Made by a program: the position numbers and the translations under genes
The notes under the pieces: model-generated
What the model was told of the DNA's origin: nothing
The model's input: only the letters and a program-made list of their open reading frames with translations
Databases searched by the model: none
Source: Clostridia bacterium
GTDB lineage: Bacteria > Bacillota > Clostridia > Oscillospirales > Acutalibacteraceae
Direction: 5' to 3'
DNA length: 64,000 nucleotides
Assembly: GCA_017631795.1 (NCBI GenBank)
Contig: JAGBSO010000023.1
Span: forward strand, 1-64,000
Shown here: piece by piece, positions 25,618 through 34,231 of the stretch
Layout: each line of letters starts with the position of its first letter
Position numbering within the stretch: the stretch's first letter is position 1

Positions 25618-26856
25618 TTAAAAGTTCTTGAAAATGAACAGATACGGATGATCAGCGCTATAGGTAAAACTCATGTCATAAACATTGAGTTCAGCAAAAA
25701 TATCATACATTCCGTTTTTGTTTATAAGATCCTTTTTTGCCTGTTCATAGATTTCATCTGTGGCGAATCTTATTTCAACCAATTCATGATTATCAATTGC
25801 ACTTGAAACAATCTGTTTGATCTTATCACGTGAATAAGACTCAACATAATTTCCGTTTCTTATGTAGTAATTACATTCGGTTGCAGTGCAGTATTCATAA
25901 TCAATCTCATCTGAAATATCATGATCACGCGAAATGTCCTGTGATGTCAGACAGAAATAATCGTGTCTGACGCCACCGTTTGTCTCTATGACTTCTGAAT
26001 ATGTGGGATCATCCCATGTGACATCAGTCTGATAATACTTACCGTCAAGCTTCACCATTGTCCATGCGTGAGAACTTGCATTAGCATATCCTGTAACATA
26101 TACAGCTTCAATTCCGAGTTTTTTAAGAATGTACTGATATGCCTGAGCATAACCCTGACAGACTGTAGATCCGTCAACAAGAGCACCGTACATTGAGCAA
26201 CCCAATGATACTTCGGGAGGCTCAGTCTGACTTCGCTTGTCTGCATAATCATGATTGTATTCAACATTATTGACAAGATAATCATGAACAAACAATGCCT
26301 TTTCATAATCACTCTCATATGCCATAGCCTGATTCACGATATCCATGGCAGCATTTTCAGCCTGCCACTGATATGACTTTATGTCTGAATCATCGCAATA
26401 GACAGTGAATGTGAATGACGTAAATTCACCGTTCATAGTTTCGTATGAACAACCGCCACGAAGCCAGCAGAATTCGGGATGATCATAAACTACACTTTTA
26501 TAGGTTTTAATCACGTCTTCCTTTGAAAGCCCCATAAAACCTGATGTAATTGTATACTCACCTCTTGAAAGATGCTCGTAGAAGTTATCATACAGATCTT
26601 TCTGTGCATCTGTAAGTCTGTTACGGGCATAATCAACAGAGTCATCTGACTGATCATCATAAAAATCATCCGACAAACCGGAAACCCATTCTCCGGTTGA
26701 AGCCTCTTCGGCAAAGGCAGGAACATTCTTTGCATCTTTCAGAACAAGAAAAACTATAGCGGCAACAAAAAGAAGCACGAAAAATGATTTTATTAACTTT
26801 TTAAAATCAACACCGCGTTCGACCAAAAGGTCGTCACACACTTCTTTGTATCGCAC
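25618..26856 (-). CDS. Membrane-anchored transglutaminase-like cysteine protein
   Basis: A 412-residue protein. One membrane helix near residues 24-39 (SFFVLLFVAAIVFLVL) follows a short cytoplasmic N-terminus, leaving the rest outside. The transglutaminase-like core has GSTVCQGYAQAYQ (Cys about 233), SSHAWTMVKL (His about 263) and KYYQTDVTWDD (Asp about 278), a complete papain-like triad. Bacterial members are usually peptidases or cross-linkers of surface proteins. The frame opens with a GTG at 26865, but the GTG at 26856 has GAGG eight bases upstream and I prefer it. It is the last gene of the tubulin-like operon, 31 bases after the DA1-like peptidase gene. What it cleaves or joins is unknown. 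Confidence 0.82.
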   Translation of the reverse strand: MRYKEVCDDLLVERGVDFKKLIKSFFVLLFVAAIVFLVLKDAKNVPAFAEEASTGEWVSGLSDDFYDDQSDDSVDYARNRLTDAQKDLYDNFYEHLSRGEYTITSGFMGLSKEDVIKTYKSVVYDHPEFCWLRGGCSYETMNGEFTSFTFTVYCDDSDIKSYQWQAENAAMDIVNQAMAYESDYEKALFVHDYLVNNVEYNHDYADKRSQTEPPEVSLGCSMYGALVDGSTVCQGYAQAYQYILKKLGIEAVYVTGYANASSHAWTMVKLDGKYYQTDVTWDDPTYSEVIETNGGVRHDYFCLTSQDISRDHDISDEIDYEYCTATECNYYIRNGNYVESYSRDKIKQIVSSAIDNHELVEIRFATDEIYEQAKKDLINKNGMYDIFAELNVYDMSFTYSADHPYLFIFKNF

Positions 26857-26887
26857 ATCAATCACCTCGCCGATAAGAGTTTTTCAA

Positions 26888-28276
26888 TCATAACGGTGTA
26901 TTGCCGTTCATAAACGGAGTTTCTTTTGTAATATAACTTCCTGTAGAGAACGGATAACGCTGAAGATATCTTACAAATCCTCTGCCATATTCATCATCTC
27001 TGTACAGAGTGAGTATTTTTTCACGTGTAGCAAATGCTACTTCGTTAATAAGCATTCCGTACTGTATTTCAACCCACTTTGCCATGCCCTCATAAACTTC
27101 AAGTCGGGCATCTGCTCCGTATTGCTGAATAATTTCCTTATTATCCCAATTGAGATACTGCCAGATGTGTGTAAGTTCGTGAGCAATTGTGAACATTGCA
27201 GACATTCTGGGAGACCCGTTTTCAATAAGGAGCTGGTAGCCTGTTTTATCCTTGATTGCAACGCCGATTGTTCGTGCATCAAATCCGGGAGTAGCAACAA
27301 ACTTGTCGCCCAGGCGCTTTGCCAGTTTTTTGGTTGTTGTCATTCTTACACGGATAGAAACATTGAATTTGATGCCGAAAAAGCTTTCCATATTTCTCTT
27401 GACTTCGTTGAAAACACGGATAAAGTCTTTTTCTGTCTTGAGTGCAGTTCTTCCGCACTGCATACAACGTTCTCTTCCGTCAGCGAGAATTTCAAACTCA
27501 GTACCCACAAGTTCAGTACTGCAGAAATCACAGAAATGTGCGCCTGCCTTTGTGGGGTCATAAGTTTTCTCAATCATGCTGACAATATCTTTACCCTCAC
27601 GGGCTTTTTTGAGAGAGTTGTCACCAAATCCCATAGAAAGCAGATAGCTGAGAGTTTTGGATGTGTTCAATACGGTGCTGTCTTCAGGCATACCGTAAAG
27701 CAGATAATATCTTTCATGATAAAGTGCTCTGCTGAACACTCCCGGTCTGCGCGCTATCTCATCTTCACCTGAAATAATATCTTCAGGCTGATCTGATCCG
27801 GGAGCTTCAACTTCCTGTACAGGAGCTTCCTCCTCTGCGGGAGTCTCTTCCTGTACAACAATTTCAGTTTCAGCGGGATTTTCCGTAACTTCTTCGTCTG
27901 TATACTCTTCAGGCTCAATCTCAATAATTTCAGGCTCTTTTGCAGTTTCAGTTTCCTCTCCTTCTTCGGGAGCATCATAAACTGTGATTTCCTGAGTTTC
28001 CTGTGTTACAGGCACAAGCTCATCGCCTGAATTTTCAATAACAGCTATTGCATCTTCCGCTTCAACAGCAAGGTCAGCAACAGGAATAATTGCTATTGCA
28101 TCTGTTTCCGCAGATTCTTCAGCAACTTCTTCAGCTGCTTCTGTTGTTTCAACAACTTCTTCTGCAGCAATTTCAGTCTCAACGGAATCATTATCCTGAG
28201 AAACGTCAACTGTTTCCGCATCATTATCTTCTGATAAGGGAGAAAATCCATTGTCATTCAATTTATCATAATCCAT
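26888..28276 (-). CDS. DA1-type zinc metallopeptidase with LIM-like zinc knuckle and acidic N-terminus
   Basis: A 462-residue cytoplasmic protein. Residues 1-175 are very acidic and repetitive (Glu, Thr, Val, Ala) and probably disordered. A helical stretch (180-240) leads into a zinc knuckle with Cys249, Cys252, Cys271 and Cys274. The peptidase domain then has AHELTHIWQ (His366, Glu367, His370) and, 25 residues on, VYEGMAKWVE with Glu396 as the likely third zinc ligand. A LIM-like knuckle followed by HExxH and an E-G motif is the layout of the eukaryotic DA1 peptidases, which are ubiquitin-activated. Bacterial relatives are uncharacterised. AGGAGG lies before the ATG, overlapping the stop of the upstream gene. 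Expected to cleave a partner inside the cell. Confidence 0.78.
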   Translation of the reverse strand: MDYDKLNDNGFSPLSEDNDAETVDVSQDNDSVETEIAAEEVVETTEAAEEVAEESAETDAIAIIPVADLAVEAEDAIAVIENSGDELVPVTQETQEITVYDAPEEGEETETAKEPEIIEIEPEEYTDEEVTENPAETEIVVQEETPAEEEAPVQEVEAPGSDQPEDIISGEDEIARRPGVFSRALYHERYYLLYGMPEDSTVLNTSKTLSYLLSMGFGDNSLKKAREGKDIVSMIEKTYDPTKAGAHFCDFCSTELVGTEFEILADGRERCMQCGRTALKTEKDFIRVFNEVKRNMESFFGIKFNVSIRVRMTTTKKLAKRLGDKFVATPGFDARTIGVAIKDKTGYQLLIENGSPRMSAMFTIAHELTHIWQYLNWDNKEIIQQYGADARLEVYEGMAKWVEIQYGMLINEVAFATREKILTLYRDDEYGRGFVRYLQRYPFSTGSYITKETPFMNGNTPL

Positions 28277-28280
28277 GGAA

Positions 28281-31200
28281 TCATCCTCCTATACTATCTG
28301 TGTCATCTGAATCTTCAGTTGTTTCAACAACTACATCATCAGCAGGCACTTCTTCATACTGTGCTTCTTCAGAAACAACTTCTGTTTCTTCAATAACTGT
28401 GTCAGCTTCATCTGTTACGATAAAATCTGTTTCTTCATCAGCTACTACTTCGTCAGACTGTGCATCAGTTTCTTCCGGTGCGAAATAATCAAATTCTGCT
28501 TCAGAATCTGTTTCATCAGACTGCGCATCTTCTTCGGGAACAAAGTCTGTTTCCTCAGCAACTGCATCAGTTTCTTCCGGTGTGAAATAATCAAAGCCTG
28601 CTTCAGCATCTGCATCGTCAGACTGTGCGTCTTCTTCGGGAACAAAGTCTGTTTCCTCAGCAACTGCATCAGTTTCTTCCGGTGTGAAATAATCAAAGCC
28701 TGTTTCAGAATCTATTTCGTCATACTGTGAATCTTCTTCAGTAAGAACTTCTGATCCTTCTTTATCTGTATCCGCTGAGTCAGCATCTGTCGTTACAATG
28801 TAATCGGATTCATTTCCGGGCACTTCACCATTTTCAGGCTGCGCTTCTGCTGTGCCGGGATTTCCGTCTGCACCGCTGTTATCTGTACCTTCTGCGGGTT
28901 CTTCACCCTTCTTACCCTTTTTGCCTTTTTTCTTCTTGCCTTTGCCGAACAGTTTTTTGAACCATTCCTTGATACGGGAGAAGATACATTTCTTTTTCTT
29001 CTTTTTCTTTCCGTCTTCTTCGTCGTCTTCAGTTTTGATAATCGCAATCGTAACTTCAGGTTCCGGAGGCGGATATTTGCTGACATTGACAGCATCTTCG
29101 TTCCACTCAAGATAATCTGTGATAATCTCAAAAATACGCTTGAGATTACGTTCAACAGTTACGAGCAGACCGATATCAAGCTGGCTGTCTTCAATAATAT
29201 AAATACTGTTGCGGTTTATCTGACCGTCAATGCTGTATGTAAGAGGTCTGAGTTTTTCTGTTTCAGCCTCAGGTTCTGCAGCAGTAACAGCACATATATA
29301 AGCCTGATTTTCTGCAAAAAGAGTTTTGAACACTTCGTTCATAAGAACAGTAATTGTATAAACGATATCAGGATCTGCATCGGGAAGATCGATTCTGATA
29401 AGCTGCTTGTTCATATAATTTCTGTCGGGAACGCCGTTGATGCTTACTGTCTTTGCAGAACCGAAGTCCTTATAAGACTTCATGCGCAGGTATGCAGGGG
29501 TTTCAACAGCAATATCAGCAAACTCGTTAACGATTTTTATACCTGATATATCTTTCTGCGCACCCATTTTTTCAGACTGCACACTATTGCAGAGTGTGTA
29601 TTTTCTGATCTGTCTGTAAGCAGGTCTGCCGAAAATATGATCAGCTGCTCTGCGCACAAGAACATGATTGTCACCGGTAAGATAAAGCATTTCATAATAC
29701 TTACCGTCAAATACAAAGAACTGACCGGGAAGGTATTTCTGGAAAACCTGTCCCATAAGCTCTGCACCGAGATAATGTGTATTTCCTCTTTCGTCTTCGG
29801 AAATATATCCGGCATTGAAAAGTTCTGCACTCTTGTAGTTTATAAATATCTTATCATCGATGTGATAGATTTTTTCCATCTGACCGCTCGTCATATTATA
29901 ACGTTCGGTGAACTTGATAAGATTATTATCTACAGTGTATTCTTCTCCGCCGAGAAGAGTGAAACTGATCTTTTCGTTGTATGCCTCATCAACATCTATA
30001 TCAAGAGTTGCAGATGAATAGCATTTTACAATTTCATACCAGAGCTGTTTTTTTATGTCACCGAATCCGTAACCGATAAGTGAAAGCTCCTTGCGAAGAT
30101 CTTCTTCACTCATAAAACCTGTTGAAAGCATGAGAATTATTCTCAGTGCAACGTTTCTTGAGGTTCTTGCGTAATCGGAAACAAAATACGGAATAGCTTT
30201 GGGGTCAGCTTCAAAAATTGAGCCGTTATCTGCCATATAGTCTTTGAGCAGATATTCAGATGAAACAACATTTACAAAGCCCTGCTCTGTTGCGCGGGTT
30301 GAGAAATGTCTTATAATTTCAAACATGTTGAAAGATTCATCTTCAACGGTCATATAACAGTTTTTGTCTGTTTTCGCACTCCAGAAGTTTGCAGTTGTTC
30401 TGAAGAAATCATCCAACATATCCTGTTTTGTGGGAAGACCTGCATATTTGAGCAGTTCGTAGTAATACTGTCTGTCAATCCAGAACTGATCAGTAACGGG
30501 ATATGCTTCACCACCATACCATGCAGTTGATGAAATCTGATTTTTGAGTGCAATAAATGAAAGCTCTGTACCAACACCGAGATATCTTGAAATGTTGGGA
30601 AGAAGTCTGTGATGCAGATAATCATTGTCAGCATCCCAGCACATATAGGAATTGACACCTTCGTGCTTATTTGTAGCAGAAACTTCTGTAAGGCTTGTCA
30701 TAAGAACATGAGAAAGAGAGTCGATCAATCCGTCACAGTTCTTATCAATTGAACAGAACACAAGGTTCTTATGCGGTGCACGACATCTTTTAACTATAGA
30801 GTTCAGACCGATCTGAGCAGTACTCAGAAGTTTTGAAGGCTCTATAACAACAATAAATTCAACATCTTTGAAGAATTTTTTGTTTGCCTCATGAAGTTTG
30901 ATGTCATGAACAGCCGAACGGGTGATGATACCGATATCAAGATCCTGTTCTTCACCGTTCAGAACACCTGAACGCCAGAGATAAGGCAATCTTGCTACAG
31001 ATGTGATACCTTCTTCGAGCCATGTTTTTATATCTTCTTCAATCGCATGTCTGCCAAGGATGACAAGCACCTTTTTGTGATTCATAAGAGCTCTGTTGAG
31101 CGGATAGAATGCATAAGGAACAAGGTCATTGTAGAACGGATTGTTGAAAACAATACTTTTTCCGTCAAGAAGATCCTTTGATGCGTAAATATAGTTCTGA

Positions 31201-32138
31201 TCAAGCTCAAAACCTGTTGAAGACAACGCCTGAAGATATTTGCCGAAAGCTTCAATCTTCGGATCTTCGTCCATCATCATATTTTCAATAACTTCGTTGT
31301 TTGTTCTGATAGCAATAAGACCGTTATTGACAGTTGTATCGTCGGTTGAAAGCTTGTCTCCGAAAATACCTCTGAGAACTTTTCTCATAAGAGAATAGTT
31401 CACGATATGATCTGCATTTTCGTCTTCACCGAGAATATTGTTGAAATATTCAACTTTTGTGTATCCCTGGATATAGAAAAGGATTTCGCCGAGGATTATA
31501 ATTCCGAATACCGGATAGAACGGTTTTGCAATAAGATTGTCAAGCATGACCTTACGGCATGCAAGAAATGCTATTGTTGAAACCACAATCGCTGTATAGA
31601 AGAAAACCATGCAGAATTTTCTTGCATATCCTAAAGAATCTTTTATGTACCAGACACTCTTTTCAGGATCATATGTATAAAACATTGATGCAACTTTTTT
31701 GTGAAGCATTGAAAGGAGGCTACCCTGAGAATCATCAGATTCACCGCCTGACGGGTCTTTACGGAAAAGGCGCTCACAGATTTTGATACATACACCCTTA
31801 TACATAAGGTATACACCGAGTATTGCCACATTGGCAAGAATAAAGATACCGAAAGTCCAGTTAATCTTGCCGAGCAATTCTTTTACAATGTTGCCAAGCT
31901 GGGGGTTAATCTTTGCAAACAACTGAGGAATATATCTGATAAGCTTCAGAAGTGCATCGCAGATTTTATTTGCAAATATCATTGTAACTACAGCATAAAT
32001 CGCACCCAGTACAGGCATGGGAAACTGTCTGTCTCTGACTCGTTTGTCAAGATTGACTTTTATGTCTGCAAAACAAAGAGCAAGGAAAGGGAGAGCGGGA
32101 AGAACATAATGCATCAGAAATGAAAAAATGTTAGTCAT
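28281..32138 (-). CDS. Polytopic membrane protein with degenerate helicase-like cytoplasmic region and acidic repeat tail
   Basis: A 1285-residue protein with about five membrane segments in the first 225 residues. The long cytoplasmic part (about 270-960) has a layout that recalls superfamily-2 helicases without their catalytic residues: DGKSIVFNNPF where Walker A should be, HKKVLVILGRHAIEED (motif Ia-like) and EFIVVIEPSKLL in place of the DExx box. Further on, AELMGQVFQKYLPGQFFVFDGKYYEML resembles the tail domain of YprA/Hrq1-type helicases. This reading is inference. Next comes a lysine-rich amphipathic segment (KKKKKKKCIFSRIKEWFKKL), then an acidic tail with 34-residue tandem repeats. Its start overlaps the upstream gene by 8 bases and has GGAGGAG. 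Likely a scaffold of the tubulin-like system at the membrane. Confidence 0.7.
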   Translation of the reverse strand: MTNIFSFLMHYVLPALPFLALCFADIKVNLDKRVRDRQFPMPVLGAIYAVVTMIFANKICDALLKLIRYIPQLFAKINPQLGNIVKELLGKINWTFGIFILANVAILGVYLMYKGVCIKICERLFRKDPSGGESDDSQGSLLSMLHKKVASMFYTYDPEKSVWYIKDSLGYARKFCMVFFYTAIVVSTIAFLACRKVMLDNLIAKPFYPVFGIIILGEILFYIQGYTKVEYFNNILGEDENADHIVNYSLMRKVLRGIFGDKLSTDDTTVNNGLIAIRTNNEVIENMMMDEDPKIEAFGKYLQALSSTGFELDQNYIYASKDLLDGKSIVFNNPFYNDLVPYAFYPLNRALMNHKKVLVILGRHAIEEDIKTWLEEGITSVARLPYLWRSGVLNGEEQDLDIGIITRSAVHDIKLHEANKKFFKDVEFIVVIEPSKLLSTAQIGLNSIVKRCRAPHKNLVFCSIDKNCDGLIDSLSHVLMTSLTEVSATNKHEGVNSYMCWDADNDYLHHRLLPNISRYLGVGTELSFIALKNQISSTAWYGGEAYPVTDQFWIDRQYYYELLKYAGLPTKQDMLDDFFRTTANFWSAKTDKNCYMTVEDESFNMFEIIRHFSTRATEQGFVNVVSSEYLLKDYMADNGSIFEADPKAIPYFVSDYARTSRNVALRIILMLSTGFMSEEDLRKELSLIGYGFGDIKKQLWYEIVKCYSSATLDIDVDEAYNEKISFTLLGGEEYTVDNNLIKFTERYNMTSGQMEKIYHIDDKIFINYKSAELFNAGYISEDERGNTHYLGAELMGQVFQKYLPGQFFVFDGKYYEMLYLTGDNHVLVRRAADHIFGRPAYRQIRKYTLCNSVQSEKMGAQKDISGIKIVNEFADIAVETPAYLRMKSYKDFGSAKTVSINGVPDRNYMNKQLIRIDLPDADPDIVYTITVLMNEVFKTLFAENQAYICAVTAAEPEAETEKLRPLTYSIDGQINRNSIYIIEDSQLDIGLLVTVERNLKRIFEIITDYLEWNEDAVNVSKYPPPEPEVTIAIIKTEDDEEDGKKKKKKKCIFSRIKEWFKKLFGKGKKKKGKKGKKGEEPAEGTDNSGADGNPGTAEAQPENGEVPGNESDYIVTTDADSADTDKEGSEVLTEEDSQYDEIDSETGFDYFTPEETDAVAEETDFVPEEDAQSDDADAEAGFDYFTPEETDAVAEETDFVPEEDAQSDETDSEAEFDYFAPEETDAQSDEVVADEETDFIVTDEADTVIEETEVVSEEAQYEEVPADDVVVETTEDSDDTDSIGG
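28469..28740. repeat. 102-bp in-frame tandem repeat in the polytopic-protein gene
   Basis: About 2.7 copies of a 102-base unit; the unit marker TTTCTTCCGG recurs at 28469, 28571 and 28673. Each unit encodes 34 residues containing FDYF(T/A)PEETDA and ETDFVPEEDAQSD. The second and third copies are nearly identical in DNA, pointing to recent expansion. Confidence 0.88.
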
Positions 32139-34164
32139 AAAGCTCCTCCCTTGTGATTGTAATTTCTTTTATAAAATCGATGGGAACAACAATTTTATTG
32201 CCATTCTGGATGAAAACAATTCTACGGTCTGCGATTTCACTGTACGGGAAATCATAATTGTAACTTTCCGGTTTTGTGAAATCAAATACATAAGGATTGT
32301 ATGAATTCCCCATATCAACAAACTCATATTCTCTGAAAATCAGACGGTTATGGTTACGGACTTCATCAATATCCATAAGGTGTTTGTGAAGAATACGTTC
32401 TTCAATTGTTTCAGCCTTTTCGTTTTCATGCAATCTTTTGAAAATTGATGTTCTTTTCATATAACCTTTGAAATGAGTAAGATACTGACCGAAAGTATCC
32501 ATTGCATTTCTAAGTTCACCGATCATGTGACTCATGGCGATATTATAGTTTTTCACACTCTTTTTCAGCAGATATCTGAACACAAGCAGTGCAACAAAAC
32601 CTGCAGCAGCAACCAATCCGACAGAAACAGCTGTAACTATCAGAGAAAACAACATTGATTTTGCTGTATTAAGATTACTGAAAAACATGGGAAGGAAACC
32701 GATAAAATAAGTTCCGACTGCAATTCCCATAATGATGGCAATTGTTTTTGCACGCATTCTCAAAGAAATATGCTTTGCAACACGATCGCCTTCGTCATCG
32801 ATACGTTTTTTATATCTTTCGGTATTATAGATATCTTCAGTAACGATTGAAACCATATCCTGTTCGTCGTTATTGATTTTTTCTGCAATATCTTCCAACT
32901 GGAAATCGGTCATATAAAAAACATCTTCGCTGTCGATAGTGAGCTGAGATCTTGTAGCATCAACAGCTCTCTTTACAGATCTTCTGGGTTCTTTAAGGAA
33001 CTTGACAAAAGATTTTTTTGATGTCTTGAAACGCTCTGCCCAGGCTACAGCCTCAATTCCGGGTTTATCTGTTGCCAACTGTGCAAATTCAGAATCAGTA
33101 TAGATAGGTTTAGTATCAACTTCTTCAAACTGAGTGACATTTACAGGGAATTCACCAAGATAGTAATTATCCATTTCCGCATCGGTTGCAGGATTGTGGA
33201 CATTATTACCGAGTTCCCTGATCTGCTGACGGATATAAACCTGAGTGGCAGAAAGTTTTGAATCGTAAATACTGAGAGCTCTTGATAATGCAGAACGGTC
33301 AGTAACACAATTTACTTTATATATTCTGTATGCCTTGATAGCATCCACAGGATATTCATTGGACGCAAAAACAAGAAGAAAGCTGAGGAAATTGATATAT
33401 TCATCAATTTTTCTTTCCCCGTTACAATAGTTAATGTCAAAAAGCAGATATCTGAGCTTTGCGGGATACATATTCGGTTCAACGAATTCTGTATATTCAA
33501 ATTCATCGTGATGTTTCCACGCATCTGCAGCTTCTTCACGACGGGAATCGTAATGACGCTCAGAAATACAGACAACCTGCTTGGGAAGATTGAACAGAAC
33601 GGAATCTGCTTTCCATAATGTTGAAAGCACCTGATATTTTGTTTTTTCACAAATATCTGATTCCACATTATACGGATCGATATTCTTCATTTTCAGAATA
33701 TCGAAGTAATCTTCAGGCATTTCCCTTGCGAGTTCAATCAACTCGGGATCGATCTCAACAGTATCCTCTTTTATCGGAGGCTCGCACAACCAGCATGCTG
33801 ATTTAAGCAACGGATTGTATACAGCAGAACTGTATGACTCAAGCCTTTTATTTCTGTATTCTTCAAGCTCTGCAGCATTTTCGGGAAGCGCACGCAGATT
33901 ATGAAAACCGGTATAATCAAAAGGATTACGTTTTGAAATATTGCCATATCCGTATGATTCTGCATTCAGCACAATCACAGCTCGCCATTCGGGAACGTTT
34001 CTTACAAGTTCAGGCAACCCGATGAACATCTCATCCGGAGTTACACCAAACGGATTCCAGGTACAGAAAGCGAAATTTCCCTTTGCAAGAGGTGACAAAA
34101 ACAAACTATATCTTTCTTCACAGTCCTTTTTAATTTTTTCATCACATATTATAACTGTGAACAT
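32131..34164 (-). CDS. Two-TM membrane protein of the tubulin-like operon, function unknown
   Basis: A 677-residue protein that I do not recognise. Residues 1-470 look cytoplasmic: the N-terminal 70 residues resemble an alpha/beta domain (MFTVIICDE, EWRAVIVLNAE), then come helical stretches. Two membrane helices follow at 474-495 and 504-530, a coiled region (540-600), and a short beta-rich C-terminus (RRIVFIQNGNKIVVPIDF). Both large ends are therefore probably on the same side of the membrane, the cytoplasm, facing the tubulin-like protein. Its stop overlaps the start of the 1285-residue gene by 8 bases, so the two membrane proteins are translationally coupled and likely form a complex. A strong hairpin lies in the 67-base gap before it. 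Confidence 0.72.
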   Translation of the reverse strand: MFTVIICDEKIKKDCEERYSLFLSPLAKGNFAFCTWNPFGVTPDEMFIGLPELVRNVPEWRAVIVLNAESYGYGNISKRNPFDYTGFHNLRALPENAAELEEYRNKRLESYSSAVYNPLLKSACWLCEPPIKEDTVEIDPELIELAREMPEDYFDILKMKNIDPYNVESDICEKTKYQVLSTLWKADSVLFNLPKQVVCISERHYDSRREEAADAWKHHDEFEYTEFVEPNMYPAKLRYLLFDINYCNGERKIDEYINFLSFLLVFASNEYPVDAIKAYRIYKVNCVTDRSALSRALSIYDSKLSATQVYIRQQIRELGNNVHNPATDAEMDNYYLGEFPVNVTQFEEVDTKPIYTDSEFAQLATDKPGIEAVAWAERFKTSKKSFVKFLKEPRRSVKRAVDATRSQLTIDSEDVFYMTDFQLEDIAEKINNDEQDMVSIVTEDIYNTERYKKRIDDEGDRVAKHISLRMRAKTIAIIMGIAVGTYFIGFLPMFFSNLNTAKSMLFSLIVTAVSVGLVAAAGFVALLVFRYLLKKSVKNYNIAMSHMIGELRNAMDTFGQYLTHFKGYMKRTSIFKRLHENEKAETIEERILHKHLMDIDEVRNHNRLIFREYEFVDMGNSYNPYVFDFTKPESYNYDFPYSEIADRRIVFIQNGNKIVVPIDFIKEITITREELYD

Positions 34165-34186
34165 TTTATATTTTTCACCGCCTCAT

Positions 34187-34207
34187 CCGCCCTGCTGAGC
34201 AGGGCGG
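34187..34207. other. GC-rich intercistronic hairpin without a T-tract
   Basis: A perfect 9-bp stem (CCGCCCTGC / GCAGGGCGG) with a TGA loop, in the gap between the tubulin-like gene and the two-TM gene. There is no T run on either side, so it is unlikely to be a full terminator. It may stabilise the upstream mRNA, be a processing site or lower downstream expression. Confidence 0.7.
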
Positions 34208-34231
34208 TATTATGAGTAAAATTTAGCCGAA

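Noticed and set aside
27122..27772. 216-codon plus-strand open frame inside the DA1-like gene
   Set aside because: It is antisense to a gene with clear motifs, has no ribosome site and no family features.
28469..28740. CRISPR-like array
   Set aside because: The 102-base repeats are in frame, directly adjacent without spacers and code for acidic protein repeats.
28975..29030. Frameshift at the polylysine run in the 1285-residue gene
   Set aside because: The frame stays open through it with repetitive acidic and basic residues typical of the protein's own tail; no stop or frame break is seen.
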